A program made the translations under genes and the position numbers. Below the pieces are notes generated by a model. That model was given only the letters and a program-made list of their open reading frames with translations, did not search any database and was not told where the DNA came from. Of a stretch of 42,397 nt of DNA, positions 27,171 through 37,388 are shown piece after piece. Position 1 is the stretch's first letter, and each line of letters starts with the position of its first letter. Source of the stretch: Gloeocapsa sp. PCC 73106 (lineage in GTDB: Bacteria; Cyanobacteriota; Cyanobacteriia; Cyanobacteriales; Gloeocapsaceae); NCBI RefSeq assembly GCF_000332035.1, contig NZ_ALVY01000200.1, positions 1-42,397 on the forward strand, given 5' to 3'.

Positions 27171-27197
27171 AGAGTGGCTGTTTCTAAAAACCACTCT
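27171..27197 (-). terminator. Weak hairpin after typA
   Basis: A 7-bp perfect stem (27171-27177 with 27191-27197) lies 14 bp past the typA stop. No T-tract follows on the minus strand, so Rho-independent termination is only possible, not shown. Confidence 0.3.
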
Positions 27198-27210
27198 CAT
27201 TGTTCTGCTC

Positions 27211-29004
27211 TTAACGCTTAGCTAACTTTTTACTGTTGATCTTGCGTAGACGAATAGATAAAGGAGTAATTTCCACCAGTTCATCCGAAGCAATATATTC
27301 TAAAGCTCTTTCGAGACTCATTTCTATGGGCGATTGCAATTGTACCAACTCATCCCCTGTAGCTGAACGGTGATTAGTGAGCTGTTTAGTTTTACAAACG
27401 TTGAGCTCTAAATTTTGAGAACGGTTATGTTCACCGATAATCATCCCTTTGTATACTTTAGTCCCTGGAGTGATAAAGAAAACACCCCGATCCTCAGCGT
27501 TTTTCATCGCGTAAAAAGTAGCCACTCCCTCTTCGAAAGCGATCATCGTGCCATTATAACGAGTTTCTACCTCACCACAGAGAGGGCGGTATTCTAAGAA
27601 ACTGTGGTTCATAATTCCTTCACCACGAGTCAGACGGATAAAATCGCCGCGAAAACCGATCAATCCGCGAGCAGGTACCACGAATTCAAGCTGAGTGCGA
27701 CCATGACCCCCTGCTTGCATATCCTGCATTTCTCCCTTACGCTGACCTAAACGTTCAATACAAGCGCCAACAGCGTCGTCAGGAACGTCTAAAACCAGAT
27801 ATTCAAATGGTTCGCAGGGTTGACCACTTACCTCTCGATAGATAACTTGGGGTTGGGAGACTTGGAACTCATAACCCTCGCGACGCATGGTTTCAATCAG
27901 GATACCCAGATGCAACTCTCCCCGTCCGGAGACCAAAAATTGCTCAGGGGAATCTCCATCTTCGACGCGTAAAGCCACGTTAGTTTCTAATTCTCGCATC
28001 AGGCGATCGCGTATCTGTCTAGAGGTCACAAAAGTCCCCTCAGTCCCTGCAAATGGAGAATCATTTACCGAGAAAGTCATTTGTAGAGTTGGTTCGTCTA
28101 CTTTAATTAAAGGTAAAGCTTTAGGTTCATCGGGACAAGTAATCGTTTCACCGATATTAGCGTCAGCGAAGCCAGCCACAGCTACGATATTACCAGCGCT
28201 CGCTTCCGTTAGTTCTATGCGTTGTAGTCCTTCAAAGCCCAAGAGTTTAGTAATTCTGCCCTTAACGATTTCGTCGTTATCTTTCATCAAAGCCGCTTGT
28301 TGATTAGCTCTGATGGTCCCATTATGAATCCTGCCGATCACAATCCGACCGAGATACTCTGAATAATCTAGGGTTGTTACCTGTAGTTGTAGAGGTTTTT
28401 GGGGATCGCCTGCCGGGGGCGGAACGTGTTGTAAAATCGCTTCAAACAGGGGCTGCATATCTTTCCCCTCGTTGTTTAGGTCTGTTTTGGCGTAGCCTGA
28501 TAAACCCGATGCAAATAGAGTTACAAAATCGCATTGATCGTCATCGGCGCCCAACTCGACAAACAGATCGAAGACTTTATCTATTGCTGCGTCGGGTTCA
28601 GCTTGAGGGCGATCTATTTTATTAATAACTAGGATAGGACGTAGACCCTTTTCTAGGGCTTTTTTGAGGACAAAGCGAGTCTGAGGCATAGGTCCTTCGT
28701 TGGCGTCTACAATTAAGATACAGCCGTCTACCATCCCTAAAACCCGTTCTACTTCTCCGCCAAAATCTGCGTGTCCGGGGGTATCAACGATATTAATCAA
28801 AATATCTTTATAACGAACCGCGGTATTCTTTGATAAAATGGTGATGCCCCGTTCTCTTTCCAAATCGTTGGAATCCATGACACAGGTGGGTACTTGTTCC
28901 CCATCGCGGAAAATACCAGACTGTTTTAAAAGGGCGTCAACTAAAGTCGTTTTACCATGGTCAACGTGAGCGATGATGGCGACGTTGCGAATAGGAAGAG
29001 ACAT
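27211..29004 (-). CDS. typA: Translational GTPase TypA/BipA
   Basis: A 597-residue ribosome-binding GTPase of standard length. G1 is [10 protein letters not shown] near the N-terminus; [14 protein letters not shown] and NKIDRP give G3 and G4. Domains II, III and V of the EF-G type and the TypA-specific C-terminal domain ([11 protein letters not shown]) are present. It assists 50S assembly and growth under stress. It is preceded by a divergent conserved hypothetical gene. Confidence 0.97.
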   Translation of the reverse strand: MSLPIRNVAIIAHVDHGKTTLVDALLKQSGIFRDGEQVPTCVMDSNDLERERGITILSKNTAVRYKDILINIVDTPGHADFGGEVERVLGMVDGCILIVDANEGPMPQTRFVLKKALEKGLRPILVINKIDRPQAEPDAAIDKVFDLFVELGADDDQCDFVTLFASGLSGYAKTDLNNEGKDMQPLFEAILQHVPPPAGDPQKPLQLQVTTLDYSEYLGRIVIGRIHNGTIRANQQAALMKDNDEIVKGRITKLLGFEGLQRIELTEASAGNIVAVAGFADANIGETITCPDEPKALPLIKVDEPTLQMTFSVNDSPFAGTEGTFVTSRQIRDRLMRELETNVALRVEDGDSPEQFLVSGRGELHLGILIETMRREGYEFQVSQPQVIYREVSGQPCEPFEYLVLDVPDDAVGACIERLGQRKGEMQDMQAGGHGRTQLEFVVPARGLIGFRGDFIRLTRGEGIMNHSFLEYRPLCGEVETRYNGTMIAFEEGVATFYAMKNAEDRGVFFITPGTKVYKGMIIGEHNRSQNLELNVCKTKQLTNHRSATGDELVQLQSPIEMSLERALEYIASDELVEITPLSIRLRKINSKKLAKR

Positions 29005-29070
29005 AGAAATAATTTTAAACTAAAACTTTCTTAACAATTTTAACTCATCTAAGGTCTTTGTGACTAAACC

Positions 29071-29565
29071 ATGATTAATCGATTTCACCTCAATTATCCC
29101 CAAGGTAGTCTCACGAGTGAGTTAATTACCATCGAACATGGCAAGTACATAGTCAAAGTCACCGCGGCTGTCGATAGTAAAGTCATGGCTACCGGTTTAG
29201 CTGGAGCTGCCACGATTGAGGAAGCAGAGGATCGCGCTCGAGATCGGGCTTTATCCGCCCTGTCTTTTTCTGATGATAAAATTAAATCCCAAGCCAAACC
29301 TGGGACACCCAATCTTTCCTTAGTGACTCCCCCTCCACCGGTGACGGAGTTGCCACGAGAAATACCCAAAAATTCCAACGTTACGGGGGATTTAGTTTCT
29401 GATACCATCGCTGAGATCAATCTGCAGATGAAACGTCTCGAGTGGACTAAAGAACAGGGGGCGGAGTATTTGCTTAAAACCTACGGTAAAAAATCCCGCC
29501 ACCTGCTCTCTGATCAAGAACTTTTGGAGTTTTTAGGCTATTTGCAAAATCAACCAGAAGCTTGA
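29071..29565 (+). CDS. Conserved cyanobacterial hypothetical protein
   Basis: A 164-residue protein with two recognisable parts. The N-terminal part (about 1-68) is an alpha/beta module ([17 protein letters not shown], then a charged helix [15 protein letters not shown]), similar in layout to small nucleic-acid-binding or Rad52-like folds, though this is only an impression. A Pro-rich linker (about 75-105) joins it to a C-terminal helical module (about 113-160) with [20 protein letters not shown] and [14 protein letters not shown]. That tail motif recurs in other cyanobacterial proteins. It diverges from typA and converges on clpP with a 16-bp overlap. The function is unknown. Confidence 0.75.
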   Translation: MINRFHLNYPQGSLTSELITIEHGKYIVKVTAAVDSKVMATGLAGAATIEEAEDRARDRALSALSFSDDKIKSQAKPGTPNLSLVTPPPPVTELPREIPKNSNVTGDLVSDTIAEINLQMKRLEWTKEQGAEYLLKTYGKKSRHLLSDQELLEFLGYLQNQPEA

Positions 29566-30158
29566 ACGGTAAGTTTTTTTCTGATAGTAGGTTCAATTAC
29601 TTTGTCGATTAAACCGTATTGTTTGGCTTCTTCGGCTGACATAAAGAAGTCTCTTTCTGTATCTTCTTCGATTTTTTCTAAGGGTTGATTGGTGTTATTA
29701 GCTAGATACAGGTTGAGTTTTTTCTTGATGTATAGGATTTCTTGAGCTTGAATAGCAATGTCTGCCGCTTGTCCTTGGGCGCCACCTAGGGGTTGGTGAA
29801 TCATAATGCGAGAATTGGGTAGACTCATGCGTTTTCCTTTAGCCCCTCCAGTTAAGAGAAAAGCACCCATACTAGCAGCTAAACCGATGCAGATGGTAGA
29901 TACGTCGGGACTAACTTGGTTCATCGTATCAAAAATACCCAATCCTGCAGATACTGAACCTCCGGGAGAGTTGATATAGAGATTGATGTCTTTCTCTGGA
30001 TCTTCTGCTTCTAAGAAGAGTAATTGAGCCACGATTAAGTTGGCTAATTCGTCGGTGACTTCTTCTCCTAGGAAAATGATTCTCTCGCGCAGTAGTCGAG
30101 AATAGATGTCAAAGGCGCGTTCGCCACGACCAGAAGTTTCAATTACGGTTGGAATCAT
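29550..30158 (-). CDS. clpP: ATP-dependent Clp protease proteolytic subunit
   Basis: A 202-residue ClpP when started at the ATG at 30158 ([17 protein letters not shown]), the usual ClpP N-terminus. A longer open frame up to 30230 adds 24 residues that overlap gmk and look unlike a ClpP propeptide. The catalytic serine lies in GLAASMGAF, the histidine in MIHQPLGG and the Asp in [11 protein letters not shown]. It forms the tetradecameric protease chamber with Clp ATPases. The gene is 37 bp downstream of gmk and probably co-transcribed. Cyanobacteria have several clpP paralogues; which one this is cannot be told here. Confidence 0.95.
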   Translation of the reverse strand: MIPTVIETSGRGERAFDIYSRLLRERIIFLGEEVTDELANLIVAQLLFLEAEDPEKDINLYINSPGGSVSAGLGIFDTMNQVSPDVSTICIGLAASMGAFLLTGGAKGKRMSLPNSRIMIHQPLGGAQGQAADIAIQAQEILYIKKKLNLYLANNTNQPLEKIEEDTERDFFMSAEEAKQYGLIDKVIEPTIRKKLTVQASG

Positions 30159-30195
30159 TAATTTTTCCGATAGCCTTTTCTTTTGATTGTAGCGA

Positions 30196-30759
30196 TTACT
30201 GAGAACATTCAGAGAAGATAACTGTTTCAATCCTCTGTAATGCTGCGTCTAGATCGTCATTAATTATCTGATAATCAAATTCGACGGCTGCTTGTAGTTC
30301 TAGCTTAGCTTGTTCTAGACGTTTGTGAATATCAGTGTCAGAATTATTGCCTCTGTTTCTTAAACGATGTTCCAATTCGGCGAAAGATGGAGGCAAAATA
30401 AATAAACTTAGAGTGTTGGAAAAATTCTTTTTAATTTTACGAGCGCCTTGTACTTCAATTTCCAGAATTACCCATCGACCTTGCTCAATTTTTGTTTCTA
30501 CTTGCTGGCGAGGTGTCCCGTAGTAGTTTCCTGTGTATTCTGCCCATTCTAACAGGGTTTGGCTGGCAATCATTGCCTCGAATTGACAGGGATTGACAAA
30601 GTAATAGTCTTTACCGTTTACTTCACCAGGACGAGGGGAACGTGTGGTGGCGGAGATAGAGAGATATAGTTGGGAATGACGGTTTAGCAACTCTCGCACT
30701 ATAGTTCCTTTACCCACGCCACTGGGACCGGTGATTAGGATTAGTTTACCCTTGGTCAT
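30196..30759 (-). CDS. gmk: Guanylate kinase
   Basis: A 187-residue guanylate kinase that makes GDP from GMP and ATP. The P-loop GPSGVGKGT is at 10-18, followed by the GMP-binding [20 protein letters not shown], and the [11 protein letters not shown] segment. Length is normal. It is the middle gene of remA-gmk-clpP, 12 bp after remA. Confidence 0.97.
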   Translation of the reverse strand: MTKGKLILITGPSGVGKGTIVRELLNRHSQLYLSISATTRSPRPGEVNGKDYYFVNPCQFEAMIASQTLLEWAEYTGNYYGTPRQQVETKIEQGRWVILEIEVQGARKIKKNFSNTLSLFILPPSFAELEHRLRNRGNNSDTDIHKRLEQAKLELQAAVEFDYQIINDDLDAALQRIETVIFSECSQ

Positions 30760-30771
30760 TGGCTTGTGTAT

Positions 30772-31038
30772 TTAGTTATTATTGCTCCCAGATTCTTTAT
30801 GAATTACAAAACGATGAGCGACGGTTTCAGGTTGAATAGCTGAGAGCACAATATGACTAGAATCTGTAATAATTACTGCTCTGGTACGCCTTCCGTAGGT
30901 GGCATCGATGAGTTTGCCTTCTTCTCTAGCTTCTGTAATAATGCGCTTAATTGGTGCAGATTCTGGGCTAACGATCGCGATTACCCGGTTCGCCGATACA
31001 ATATTACCAAAACCAATGTTAATTAGTTGTATTTCCAT
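30772..31038 (-). CDS. remA: RemA/DUF370 family regulator
   Basis: An 88-residue protein when started at the ATG at 31038 ([12 protein letters not shown]), the conserved family start; the open frame extends 27 codons further up without similarity. Conserved parts are [26 protein letters not shown] and [19 protein letters not shown]. In Bacillus RemA is a DNA-binding activator of matrix genes, and remA precedes gmk there too. The conserved order remA-gmk is kept here. The role in cyanobacteria is not established by this sequence. Confidence 0.9.
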   Translation of the reverse strand: MEIQLINIGFGNIVSANRVIAIVSPESAPIKRIITEAREEGKLIDATYGRRTRAVIITDSSHIVLSAIQPETVAHRFVIHKESGSNNN

Positions 31039-31181
31039 GAATAAATAGTGACTAATCTGTTTATATTCTTGTTCAAACGATATAATTCTAATATTATCTC
31101 TAAAAACCGAGGATTTCAACGCTAAAATCTAAATTGTTAACTATATTGTCCCTTTTTTCACCTTAATCTTTGTAACTTATT

Positions 31182-32924
31182 ATGCAGCCTGTTGATTATA
31201 CAACTATGATAGCTGCGTGTTCTCAGCTAGAAAAAGACTGGCTACCTGGAAGGGTAGAGCAAGTTTATCAGCGCGATCGCTACACCGTATCTCTAGGTTT
31301 GCGCACCTTCAAACAAAAAGGTTGGTTAGATTTAGCTTGGCACCCTCAAGGAGCGAGAATATGTCTAGGTTCAGATCCTCCTCGCACTCCCGATACATTT
31401 ACTTTTAGCGATCAGCTTCGTCATCAGTTAAAGGGTTTTGCTCTAATTAAAATTGAACCGGTAACACCATGGGAGAGAGTCTTAGATTTACAGTTTGCTA
31501 AACGTCCGGGAGAGGAAGCTTCTTGGCATCTGTATCTGGAAATTATGGGAAAATACAGTAACCTAGTTTTAACGAACACGCAACAACAGATTATTACTGT
31601 AGCCCATCAAGTCAGCTCGACTCAATCTAGTTTACGTCCATTACAAACGGGACAAAGTTATGAACTTCCTCCACCCCTGACGACGCAGATTCCTAGCTTG
31701 ACAGAAGATTATACTACGTGGCAGCATAGGTTGAGTCTGATTCCTAGGGCGATCGCGCCTGGATTATTAAAAACCTATCGCGGTTTGAGTCCCACTTTGG
31801 TACGCTTATTACTACGTAGAGCTGGTTTAGATTCAGAAAAGTCTGTAGATAGCTTATCTTCTTCTGACTGGCAACAACTCTTCACGGTTTGGCAAGAATG
31901 GCTCTATATCTTAAGCGATCAAGAATTTGTTCCTGTTTGGACCGACGATGGTTACAATGTACTCGGCTGGAATGGGTGGACTACCAGTAAAAATGTCAGT
32001 GAGCTGCTCAATAGTTATTATACCGAGCAACTCAGTCAACAAGTTTTTCAACAGCTCCGTCAACAATTAGAGCAAAAAATTAAGCATAGTTTGAGCAAAC
32101 TTCGCACAAAACGAGATACATTCGCTGCTAAACTTCAAGAATCTCAAGAAGCCGAGCAATACCGTCAAAAAGCTGATTTACTCATGGCCCATCTGCACCA
32201 GTGGGAACCAGGGATGAGTAGGATTACCCTAGCTGATTTTGAGACGCTTCAACCAGTGAGTATTAAGCTCAATCCCGAAAAAAATGCAGTACAAAACGCT
32301 CAGACACTCTATAAAAAACATCAAAAACTAAAAAGAGCCCGTGATGCGGTTATTCCCCTTTGGCAAGCGACTTTAGCAGAAATACATTACTTAGAACAAA
32401 TAGAAGTAAATTTAGCCCAGTTGGAGCTTTATACCCAAGCCGATGATTTACTTGCTCTTGAAGAAATTAAAGCAGAATTAATCCAACAAAACTATTTGCC
32501 ATCTCTACATCAACATGTAAGTAATAATAAAGTTACGTCAGAGCCTCATCGCTACTCTACACCCTCGGGCTTTCAGTTGTGGATTGGCAGAAATAATCGA
32601 CAAAATGAACAGTTAACTTTTCGTACTGCGGGAGATTATGATTTGTGGTTCCACACCCAAGAAATCCCCGGAAGTCATGTTTTACTGCGTTTAGAACCAG
32701 GTAGCGTCCCTTACGAACAAGACTTACAATTTAGCGCTGATTTGACGGCTTATTATAGTCAAGCTCGTGAAAGCGATCGCGTTCCTGTTATTTATACTGA
32801 ACCTAAATATGTATATAAACCGAAAGGTGCTCAACCAGGGATAGCAATCTATAAGAAAGAACGAGTTATTTGGGGACGTCCTCAAGTGGCTAAAGCTTAT
32901 TTAGAAGCTAACTCTCAAGAGTGA
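31182..32924 (+). CDS. NFACT-family protein, RqcH/Rqc2 homologue
   Basis: A 580-residue NFACT protein. The NFACT-N domain (about 5-200) is followed by helix-hairpin-helix and coiled-coil regions (about 200-445) and an NFACT-R domain with FRTAGDYDLWFHTQEIPGSHVLLR (about 485-508). Bacterial RqcH binds stalled 50S-peptidyl-tRNA complexes and adds alanine tails that mark the peptide for ClpXP. Older annotations call such proteins fibronectin-binding. It diverges from remA-gmk-clpP. Confidence 0.9.
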   Translation: MQPVDYTTMIAACSQLEKDWLPGRVEQVYQRDRYTVSLGLRTFKQKGWLDLAWHPQGARICLGSDPPRTPDTFTFSDQLRHQLKGFALIKIEPVTPWERVLDLQFAKRPGEEASWHLYLEIMGKYSNLVLTNTQQQIITVAHQVSSTQSSLRPLQTGQSYELPPPLTTQIPSLTEDYTTWQHRLSLIPRAIAPGLLKTYRGLSPTLVRLLLRRAGLDSEKSVDSLSSSDWQQLFTVWQEWLYILSDQEFVPVWTDDGYNVLGWNGWTTSKNVSELLNSYYTEQLSQQVFQQLRQQLEQKIKHSLSKLRTKRDTFAAKLQESQEAEQYRQKADLLMAHLHQWEPGMSRITLADFETLQPVSIKLNPEKNAVQNAQTLYKKHQKLKRARDAVIPLWQATLAEIHYLEQIEVNLAQLELYTQADDLLALEEIKAELIQQNYLPSLHQHVSNNKVTSEPHRYSTPSGFQLWIGRNNRQNEQLTFRTAGDYDLWFHTQEIPGSHVLLRLEPGSVPYEQDLQFSADLTAYYSQARESDRVPVIYTEPKYVYKPKGAQPGIAIYKKERVIWGRPQVAKAYLEANSQE

Positions 32925-32966
32925 TAAACTAAAAATGTGTCAAGATGTGTAGGAGGTAATAGCGTT

Positions 32967-33947
32967 ATGTTTGGTAACAAATTAAACTTTATTTTTGGTG
33001 TAATCATTAGTACGTCAGTTTTAGTATTTATCAGTACTAGCAATGTTTTCGCTTACCTTAGCTCCTTTAATAATAATTCTGAACAACCAGTTACAGTTGA
33101 ACATTTAATTAGTCAAGCAAACTATGATGCTGTAGAAATCAAAACCATTCCTGTTAGAGAAAACATCTATATGTTAATAGGAGAAGGTGGTAATATAGGA
33201 GTTTCTACAGGAGAAGATGGCGCCTTATTAATTGATAGTCAATTTGCTCCCTTGACTGCCAAAATTGAAGCGGCAGTAAAAGCAATTAATCCACAAGCAA
33301 TCACCTATTTAATTAACACTCATTATCATTTTGATCATACTGGTGGTAATGAAAATCTAGCTAAGCTGGGGGTTAAAATCATTGCCCACGATAATGTATC
33401 AAAGCAGATGAGTATTCCCCATACTTATGCTGTGCTTGGGATGGAAACACCAGCTCAACCCCAAGAAGCTCTACCAGTAGTTACTTTTAGCCAAAGCATG
33501 AATTTAGAACTAAATGGCAATCAAGTTTATGCTTTTCATATTCCTCTTGCTCATACTGATGGGGATGTTATTATTCAATTTAAAGATAAAAATGTGATTC
33601 ATGCGGGGGATATTTATTTTCAAGGAATGTATCCCTTTATTGATACAGAAGTTGGTGGCTCTGTAGCGGGTATGATTAGTGCTGTTGACCAGATTTTACC
33701 ATTGTGTAATGAAGAGACTTTAATTATTCCAGGCCACGGTAATTTATCTAATTGTCAAGAATTAGGAAAATATCAAGAAATGCTTAAAACTGTTAATCAA
33801 AGAGTTGAAGATGGAATAGCACAACAGATGAGTTTAGAAGATTTAATTGCCGGGAATATTCTAGCCGACTTAGATGAAAAGTGGGGTAAGGGATTTTTAA
33901 AGGCTGAGCAATTTATAACTATTGCCTATCAAGGGATGAAAAAGTAA
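32967..33947 (+). CDS. Exported metallo-beta-lactamase-fold hydrolase
   Basis: A 326-residue protein from the ATG at 32967, which has AGGAGG at 32951-32956. An upstream in-frame GTG at 32937 has no such site. An N-terminal signal peptide (about 1-30, ending VFA) points to export. The metal site has HYHFDH at 119-124, later PLAHTDGD and PGHG, so a binuclear zinc centre is expected. The overall pattern resembles SoxH-like and subclass B3-like families; the substrate is unknown and beta-lactam hydrolysis is not implied. It converges on the GFA gene with a 3-bp gap. Confidence 0.85.
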   Translation: MFGNKLNFIFGVIISTSVLVFISTSNVFAYLSSFNNNSEQPVTVEHLISQANYDAVEIKTIPVRENIYMLIGEGGNIGVSTGEDGALLIDSQFAPLTAKIEAAVKAINPQAITYLINTHYHFDHTGGNENLAKLGVKIIAHDNVSKQMSIPHTYAVLGMETPAQPQEALPVVTFSQSMNLELNGNQVYAFHIPLAHTDGDVIIQFKDKNVIHAGDIYFQGMYPFIDTEVGGSVAGMISAVDQILPLCNEETLIIPGHGNLSNCQELGKYQEMLKTVNQRVEDGIAQQMSLEDLIAGNILADLDEKWGKGFLKAEQFITIAYQGMKK

Positions 33948-33950
33948 TTG

Positions 33951-34382
33951 TTAAGATTGAGTGATTTCTGTATACTCTGCGTAAACTTCTTCTGCAGTCA
34001 GATTTTCAGTTTCATTAGCAAAACAGTAGTATGCAGGTTTCTCGTCTGTAAATATTTGTTTGACGAAAACCAAGTTATCAACATCGCTGAATAAACCCAC
34101 AGGAATAAAATATTGATACCCTTGTTTCAATCTATAAAACAAGTGAGTGCCACATTGAGAACAAAAGCCGCGTTCTGCCCAAGCGGAAGATTCATAAATA
34201 GTTATATTTTCTTTACCTTCAAATTCAACAACGTTACTACATTCAACTGCTAACAGTGGACCTCCACCCCATTTTCTACACATCGCACAGTGACAGGCGG
34301 CAACGCGATGATCGAGATTACTGGCGTTAATGGTTACAGAACCGCAAAGACAACTAGCTTTTTGTGAAGTTGTGTTGGTCAT
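33951..34382 (-). CDS. GFA/CENP-V family zinc protein
   Basis: A 143-residue protein of the GFA fold. It shows the zinc ligands CLCGSV, CHCAMCRKW and CSQCGTHLFYR. Members were named after the glutathione-dependent formaldehyde-activating enzyme, but most have no proven activity. It lies convergent to the exported hydrolase. No operon partner is present. Confidence 0.87.
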   Translation of the reverse strand: MTNTTSQKASCLCGSVTINASNLDHRVAACHCAMCRKWGGGPLLAVECSNVVEFEGKENITIYESSAWAERGFCSQCGTHLFYRLKQGYQYFIPVGLFSDVDNLVFVKQIFTDEKPAYYCFANETENLTAEEVYAEYTEITQS

Positions 34383-34575
34383 TTTTTTACTTACCTTCTA
34401 TACATGATCACAGCTATTTTCTCTCATGGTAACCGATGATATGTAAATTTATTTAAAGAAAATAGTATAGAAAAATACAGTAATTCTAGGTTTACTTTAA
34501 AAATATCAGAGAGAATGATGCTAAATCAATCCTATTGATTTAAAATACAACTCAAATAACAAAAATTGTTGAATT

Positions 34576-36255
34576 ATGCATCAAATTTTACAGAGGAGCT
34601 TAGAGATAGGATCAGGACTAGTCATAGCACAGCCTGGACCTCCCGGTGCTAATGATTTCTTAAGAGGAAATATCGGTCAAGATATCTGGGGAATAGTTAA
34701 AGCGATTATTATTCTGGTGGTTGGCTGGATCATTGCTACCGTTGTTAGAAGTCTGATTGAAAAAATACTCAAACAGACAGATATAGATAATAGAATAGCA
34801 GCTTGGGTAATGGGTAGTAGCGACGAAGAACGATTAGTTCCTGTAGAAAAATGGGGGGCTAATATCGCTTTTTGGATCGTCTTTTTATTCGCGATCGTCG
34901 CCGCATTAAACTCATTACGATTAGAAGCGGTTTCAGTACCCTTAAACAACTTACTGAATCAGATCACAACTTTTATACCGCAAGTTGCCGGTGCAGCTTT
35001 ATTGCTGGGTTTAGCTTGGTTGTTAGCTACCTTAGCAAAGATTGTAGTCACCAGAACTTTACAAACTGTGCGCTTAGATGAGCGTGTAGGACAACAACTG
35101 TCTGATTCGACGGTTACTACTAATCAGTTCGCCTTAAGTAACACCATTGGTAATGCGATTTACTGGTTAATCTTTTTAATTTTCATACCTGCGGTCCTCA
35201 GCACTCTCAGATTAGAGGGAACTCTGGGACCAGTACAGGCGATGGTAAACGATATTTTAGCAGTACTTCCCAAAATACTTAGCGCTGTACTAATCGCTGC
35301 GGTAGGTTGGTTTATTGCTCAAATCGTGCGCAACATCGTCACCAATCTGTTGATGGCTACGGGAATAAACCGTATCGGTGCAAAATTCGGTCTCTCTCAA
35401 GCCCCAGAAGGTCGTTCTTTAGCTTGGATTATCGGTACGATTGTTTATGTGTTCATCCTGATTCCCACTGGGATTGAAGCTCTCAATAAGTTAAATATTG
35501 AGTCTATTTCTGGACCGGGAACTCAGATGCTGCAGCAGGTGCTCAACAAAATACCTCAGATTTTCAGCGCCGTGGTGGTGTTGATTTTGGCTTATATCAT
35601 CGCTAAATACGTGGGTGATTTTGTTACGGATATTTTGCGAGAAGTTGGTTTTGACAACGTTTTTCAATGGTTAGGAATTGCCACACCTTCTCCTGAACTA
35701 AAGGTAAAAATACCCACTGACACAACTAGTGAAACCACAACAACCACAAAGGTACAGGGAACAACGGTTGTCTCTGGACTAGAAGGGGAAAGAATACCTA
35801 GAACTATTCCTAAGCGTAGCCCTTCGGAATTGGTAGGGATAATTGTGGTAGTGGGGATTATGCTCGTCGCGGCGCTGACTGCAGTGGATATTCTCGAAAT
35901 ACAAGCACTGAGAACTGTGGTGGGTGTGATTTTGATACTCGCAGGTAGAGTATTATTGGCTTTGGTGATTTTGGCGATTGGTTTATATTTAGCTAATTTT
36001 GCTTTTAGCTTTATCACTAGTTCTGGTACGAATCAGTCCAGGACTTTAGCTCAAAGCGCTCGCATCGCTATAATCATACTGTCAACCACAATGGCATTAC
36101 AGCAGTTGGGTATTGCTCCCAATATAATTAACCTGGCTTTTGGTTTATTATTAGGAGGAGTAGCAGTAGCGATCGCTCTCGCCTTCGGTTTAGGTGGAAG
36201 AGATATCGCAGCGCAACAAATTCGTGAATGGCGCGATTCTTTTAAAAACCAGTAG
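34576..36255 (+). CDS. MscS-related polytopic membrane protein (conserved TM helix repeats)
   Basis: A 559-residue protein made of repeated units, each with a helix pair and a conserved motif such as LPKILSAVLIAAVGWFIAQ and IPQIFSAVVVLILAYIIAK. Three or four units can be counted (about 35-85, 120-180, 215-265, 310-360), then a low-complexity Thr-rich linker (about 375-400), and a final three-helix block (about 415-540). This matches the 'conserved TM helix' family often annotated as mechanosensitive channel. The MscS pore and beta domain are not clearly present, so channel activity is uncertain. Confidence 0.8.
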   Translation: MHQILQRSLEIGSGLVIAQPGPPGANDFLRGNIGQDIWGIVKAIIILVVGWIIATVVRSLIEKILKQTDIDNRIAAWVMGSSDEERLVPVEKWGANIAFWIVFLFAIVAALNSLRLEAVSVPLNNLLNQITTFIPQVAGAALLLGLAWLLATLAKIVVTRTLQTVRLDERVGQQLSDSTVTTNQFALSNTIGNAIYWLIFLIFIPAVLSTLRLEGTLGPVQAMVNDILAVLPKILSAVLIAAVGWFIAQIVRNIVTNLLMATGINRIGAKFGLSQAPEGRSLAWIIGTIVYVFILIPTGIEALNKLNIESISGPGTQMLQQVLNKIPQIFSAVVVLILAYIIAKYVGDFVTDILREVGFDNVFQWLGIATPSPELKVKIPTDTTSETTTTTKVQGTTVVSGLEGERIPRTIPKRSPSELVGIIVVVGIMLVAALTAVDILEIQALRTVVGVILILAGRVLLALVILAIGLYLANFAFSFITSSGTNQSRTLAQSARIAIIILSTTMALQQLGIAPNIINLAFGLLLGGVAVAIALAFGLGGRDIAAQQIREWRDSFKNQ

Positions 36256-36292
36256 TAATAATGGGGGGTGATATTTCCCCCCGTAGCCAAAA

Positions 36293-37219
36293 ATGTTACC
36301 AATTATTTACTCAGAAGCATTTTTACGTCATCAGACTGGAATAGGTCACCCAGAGAAACCGGAACGTCTGACGGCGATCGTAGGGGCTTTAAAAAGCGCT
36401 CCTTGGGCGTCAGAACTCTTGTGGGAATTACCAACCCCAGTAGATTCTGATCGCGTTCTCAAGATGGTAGAAACAATACATAGTCTAGAACACTTGGAAC
36501 TGCTGAAAATGATCGCAACTACTGGAGGAGGCGCCATCGATGCAGATACCCCCATATCTCCCGATAGCTACGATGTGGCTTTACTCGCCGTCAGCGCTTG
36601 GTTAGACGGAGTTGATCGCGTTTTAACTACGGGTAAACCCGCTTTTGTCTTAGCGCGACCTCCCGGACACCACGCCACTCGAGATGACGCTATGGGTTTT
36701 TGTCTGTTGTCCAACGCCGCGATCGCCGCTCATTATGCACTTAAACAACCACAAATACAGCGAGTGGCTATTTTAGACTGGGATGTACATCATGGCAATG
36801 GTACCCAAGCTATAGTAGAGAGTAATCCGCAGATCGCCTATTGTTCTCTGCATCAGTTTCCCTGTTATCCAGGAACGGGGAGAGCCAGCGAACGGGGTTT
36901 CTACGAGAACGTGCTGAATCTGCCCATGTTAGCCCATAGTACTATCACCGAATATCAGAAAGCTTTTAGCGATCGAGTGGTTCCTTTTTTAACCCAGTTT
37001 CAACCCGATTTACTAATTGTGAGTGCGGGTTACGACGCCAACGCCTTAGATCCTTTAGCTTCTATAGATCTACAACCTCAAGACTACGGCATTTTTACTG
37101 ATTATTGTCTGCAAATTACCAATCGTGTCGTTTTTGGTTTAGAAGGTGGTTATCATTTGCCTGCTTTAGCGCAATCGGTGCAAGCTACTATTGCTAGTTG
37201 TCTCAAAAATACCCCTTAG
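36293..37219 (+). CDS. Histone-deacetylase-family (AcuC/HDAC-like) enzyme
   Basis: A 308-residue arginase-fold deacetylase, close in length to bacterial class II HDAC-like proteins. Motifs include GHPEKPERL (18-26), RPPGHHA (122-128) and DWDVHHGNG (162-170), which hold the zinc ligands and the charge-relay histidines. Bacterial members deacetylate acetyl-lysine, acetylpolyamines or acetoin-pathway proteins; the substrate here is unknown. It starts 37 bp after the MscS-like gene on the same strand and may be co-transcribed. Confidence 0.9.
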   Translation: MLPIIYSEAFLRHQTGIGHPEKPERLTAIVGALKSAPWASELLWELPTPVDSDRVLKMVETIHSLEHLELLKMIATTGGGAIDADTPISPDSYDVALLAVSAWLDGVDRVLTTGKPAFVLARPPGHHATRDDAMGFCLLSNAAIAAHYALKQPQIQRVAILDWDVHHGNGTQAIVESNPQIAYCSLHQFPCYPGTGRASERGFYENVLNLPMLAHSTITEYQKAFSDRVVPFLTQFQPDLLIVSAGYDANALDPLASIDLQPQDYGIFTDYCLQITNRVVFGLEGGYHLPALAQSVQATIASCLKNTP

Positions 37220-37280
37220 AAAAATATGGATTATTTATCCGTCTTAATAGAAGCGAGTCATTTAAAATATCTCCTATTCA

Positions 37281-37350
37281 AGGAAAAAGGGGAAGGGGTA
37301 AAGGGGAAAGGTTTAACTTCACAGCTATTACCTAACACCTCAAACCTAAC
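37281..37350 (+). repeat. Purine-rich dispersed repeat, copy 2
   Basis: An AAGGAAAAAGGGG / AAGGGGTAAAGGGGAAAGGTTT stretch ending near CCTAACACCT. It resembles copy 1 at 24731-24790 in base composition and order. It lies about 40 bp before the second DUF433-DUF5615 module. Confidence 0.6.
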
Positions 37351-37388
37351 GTTACCATAATTTATATCAAGATTCTGTAAGGTCAATC

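Noticed and set aside
30159-30230. 24-residue N-terminal extension of ClpP
   Set aside because: It overlaps gmk and the canonical ClpP start [17 protein letters not shown] lies downstream.
31039-31119. 27-residue N-terminal extension of RemA
   Set aside because: The family begins at [12 protein letters not shown]; the extension has no similarity.
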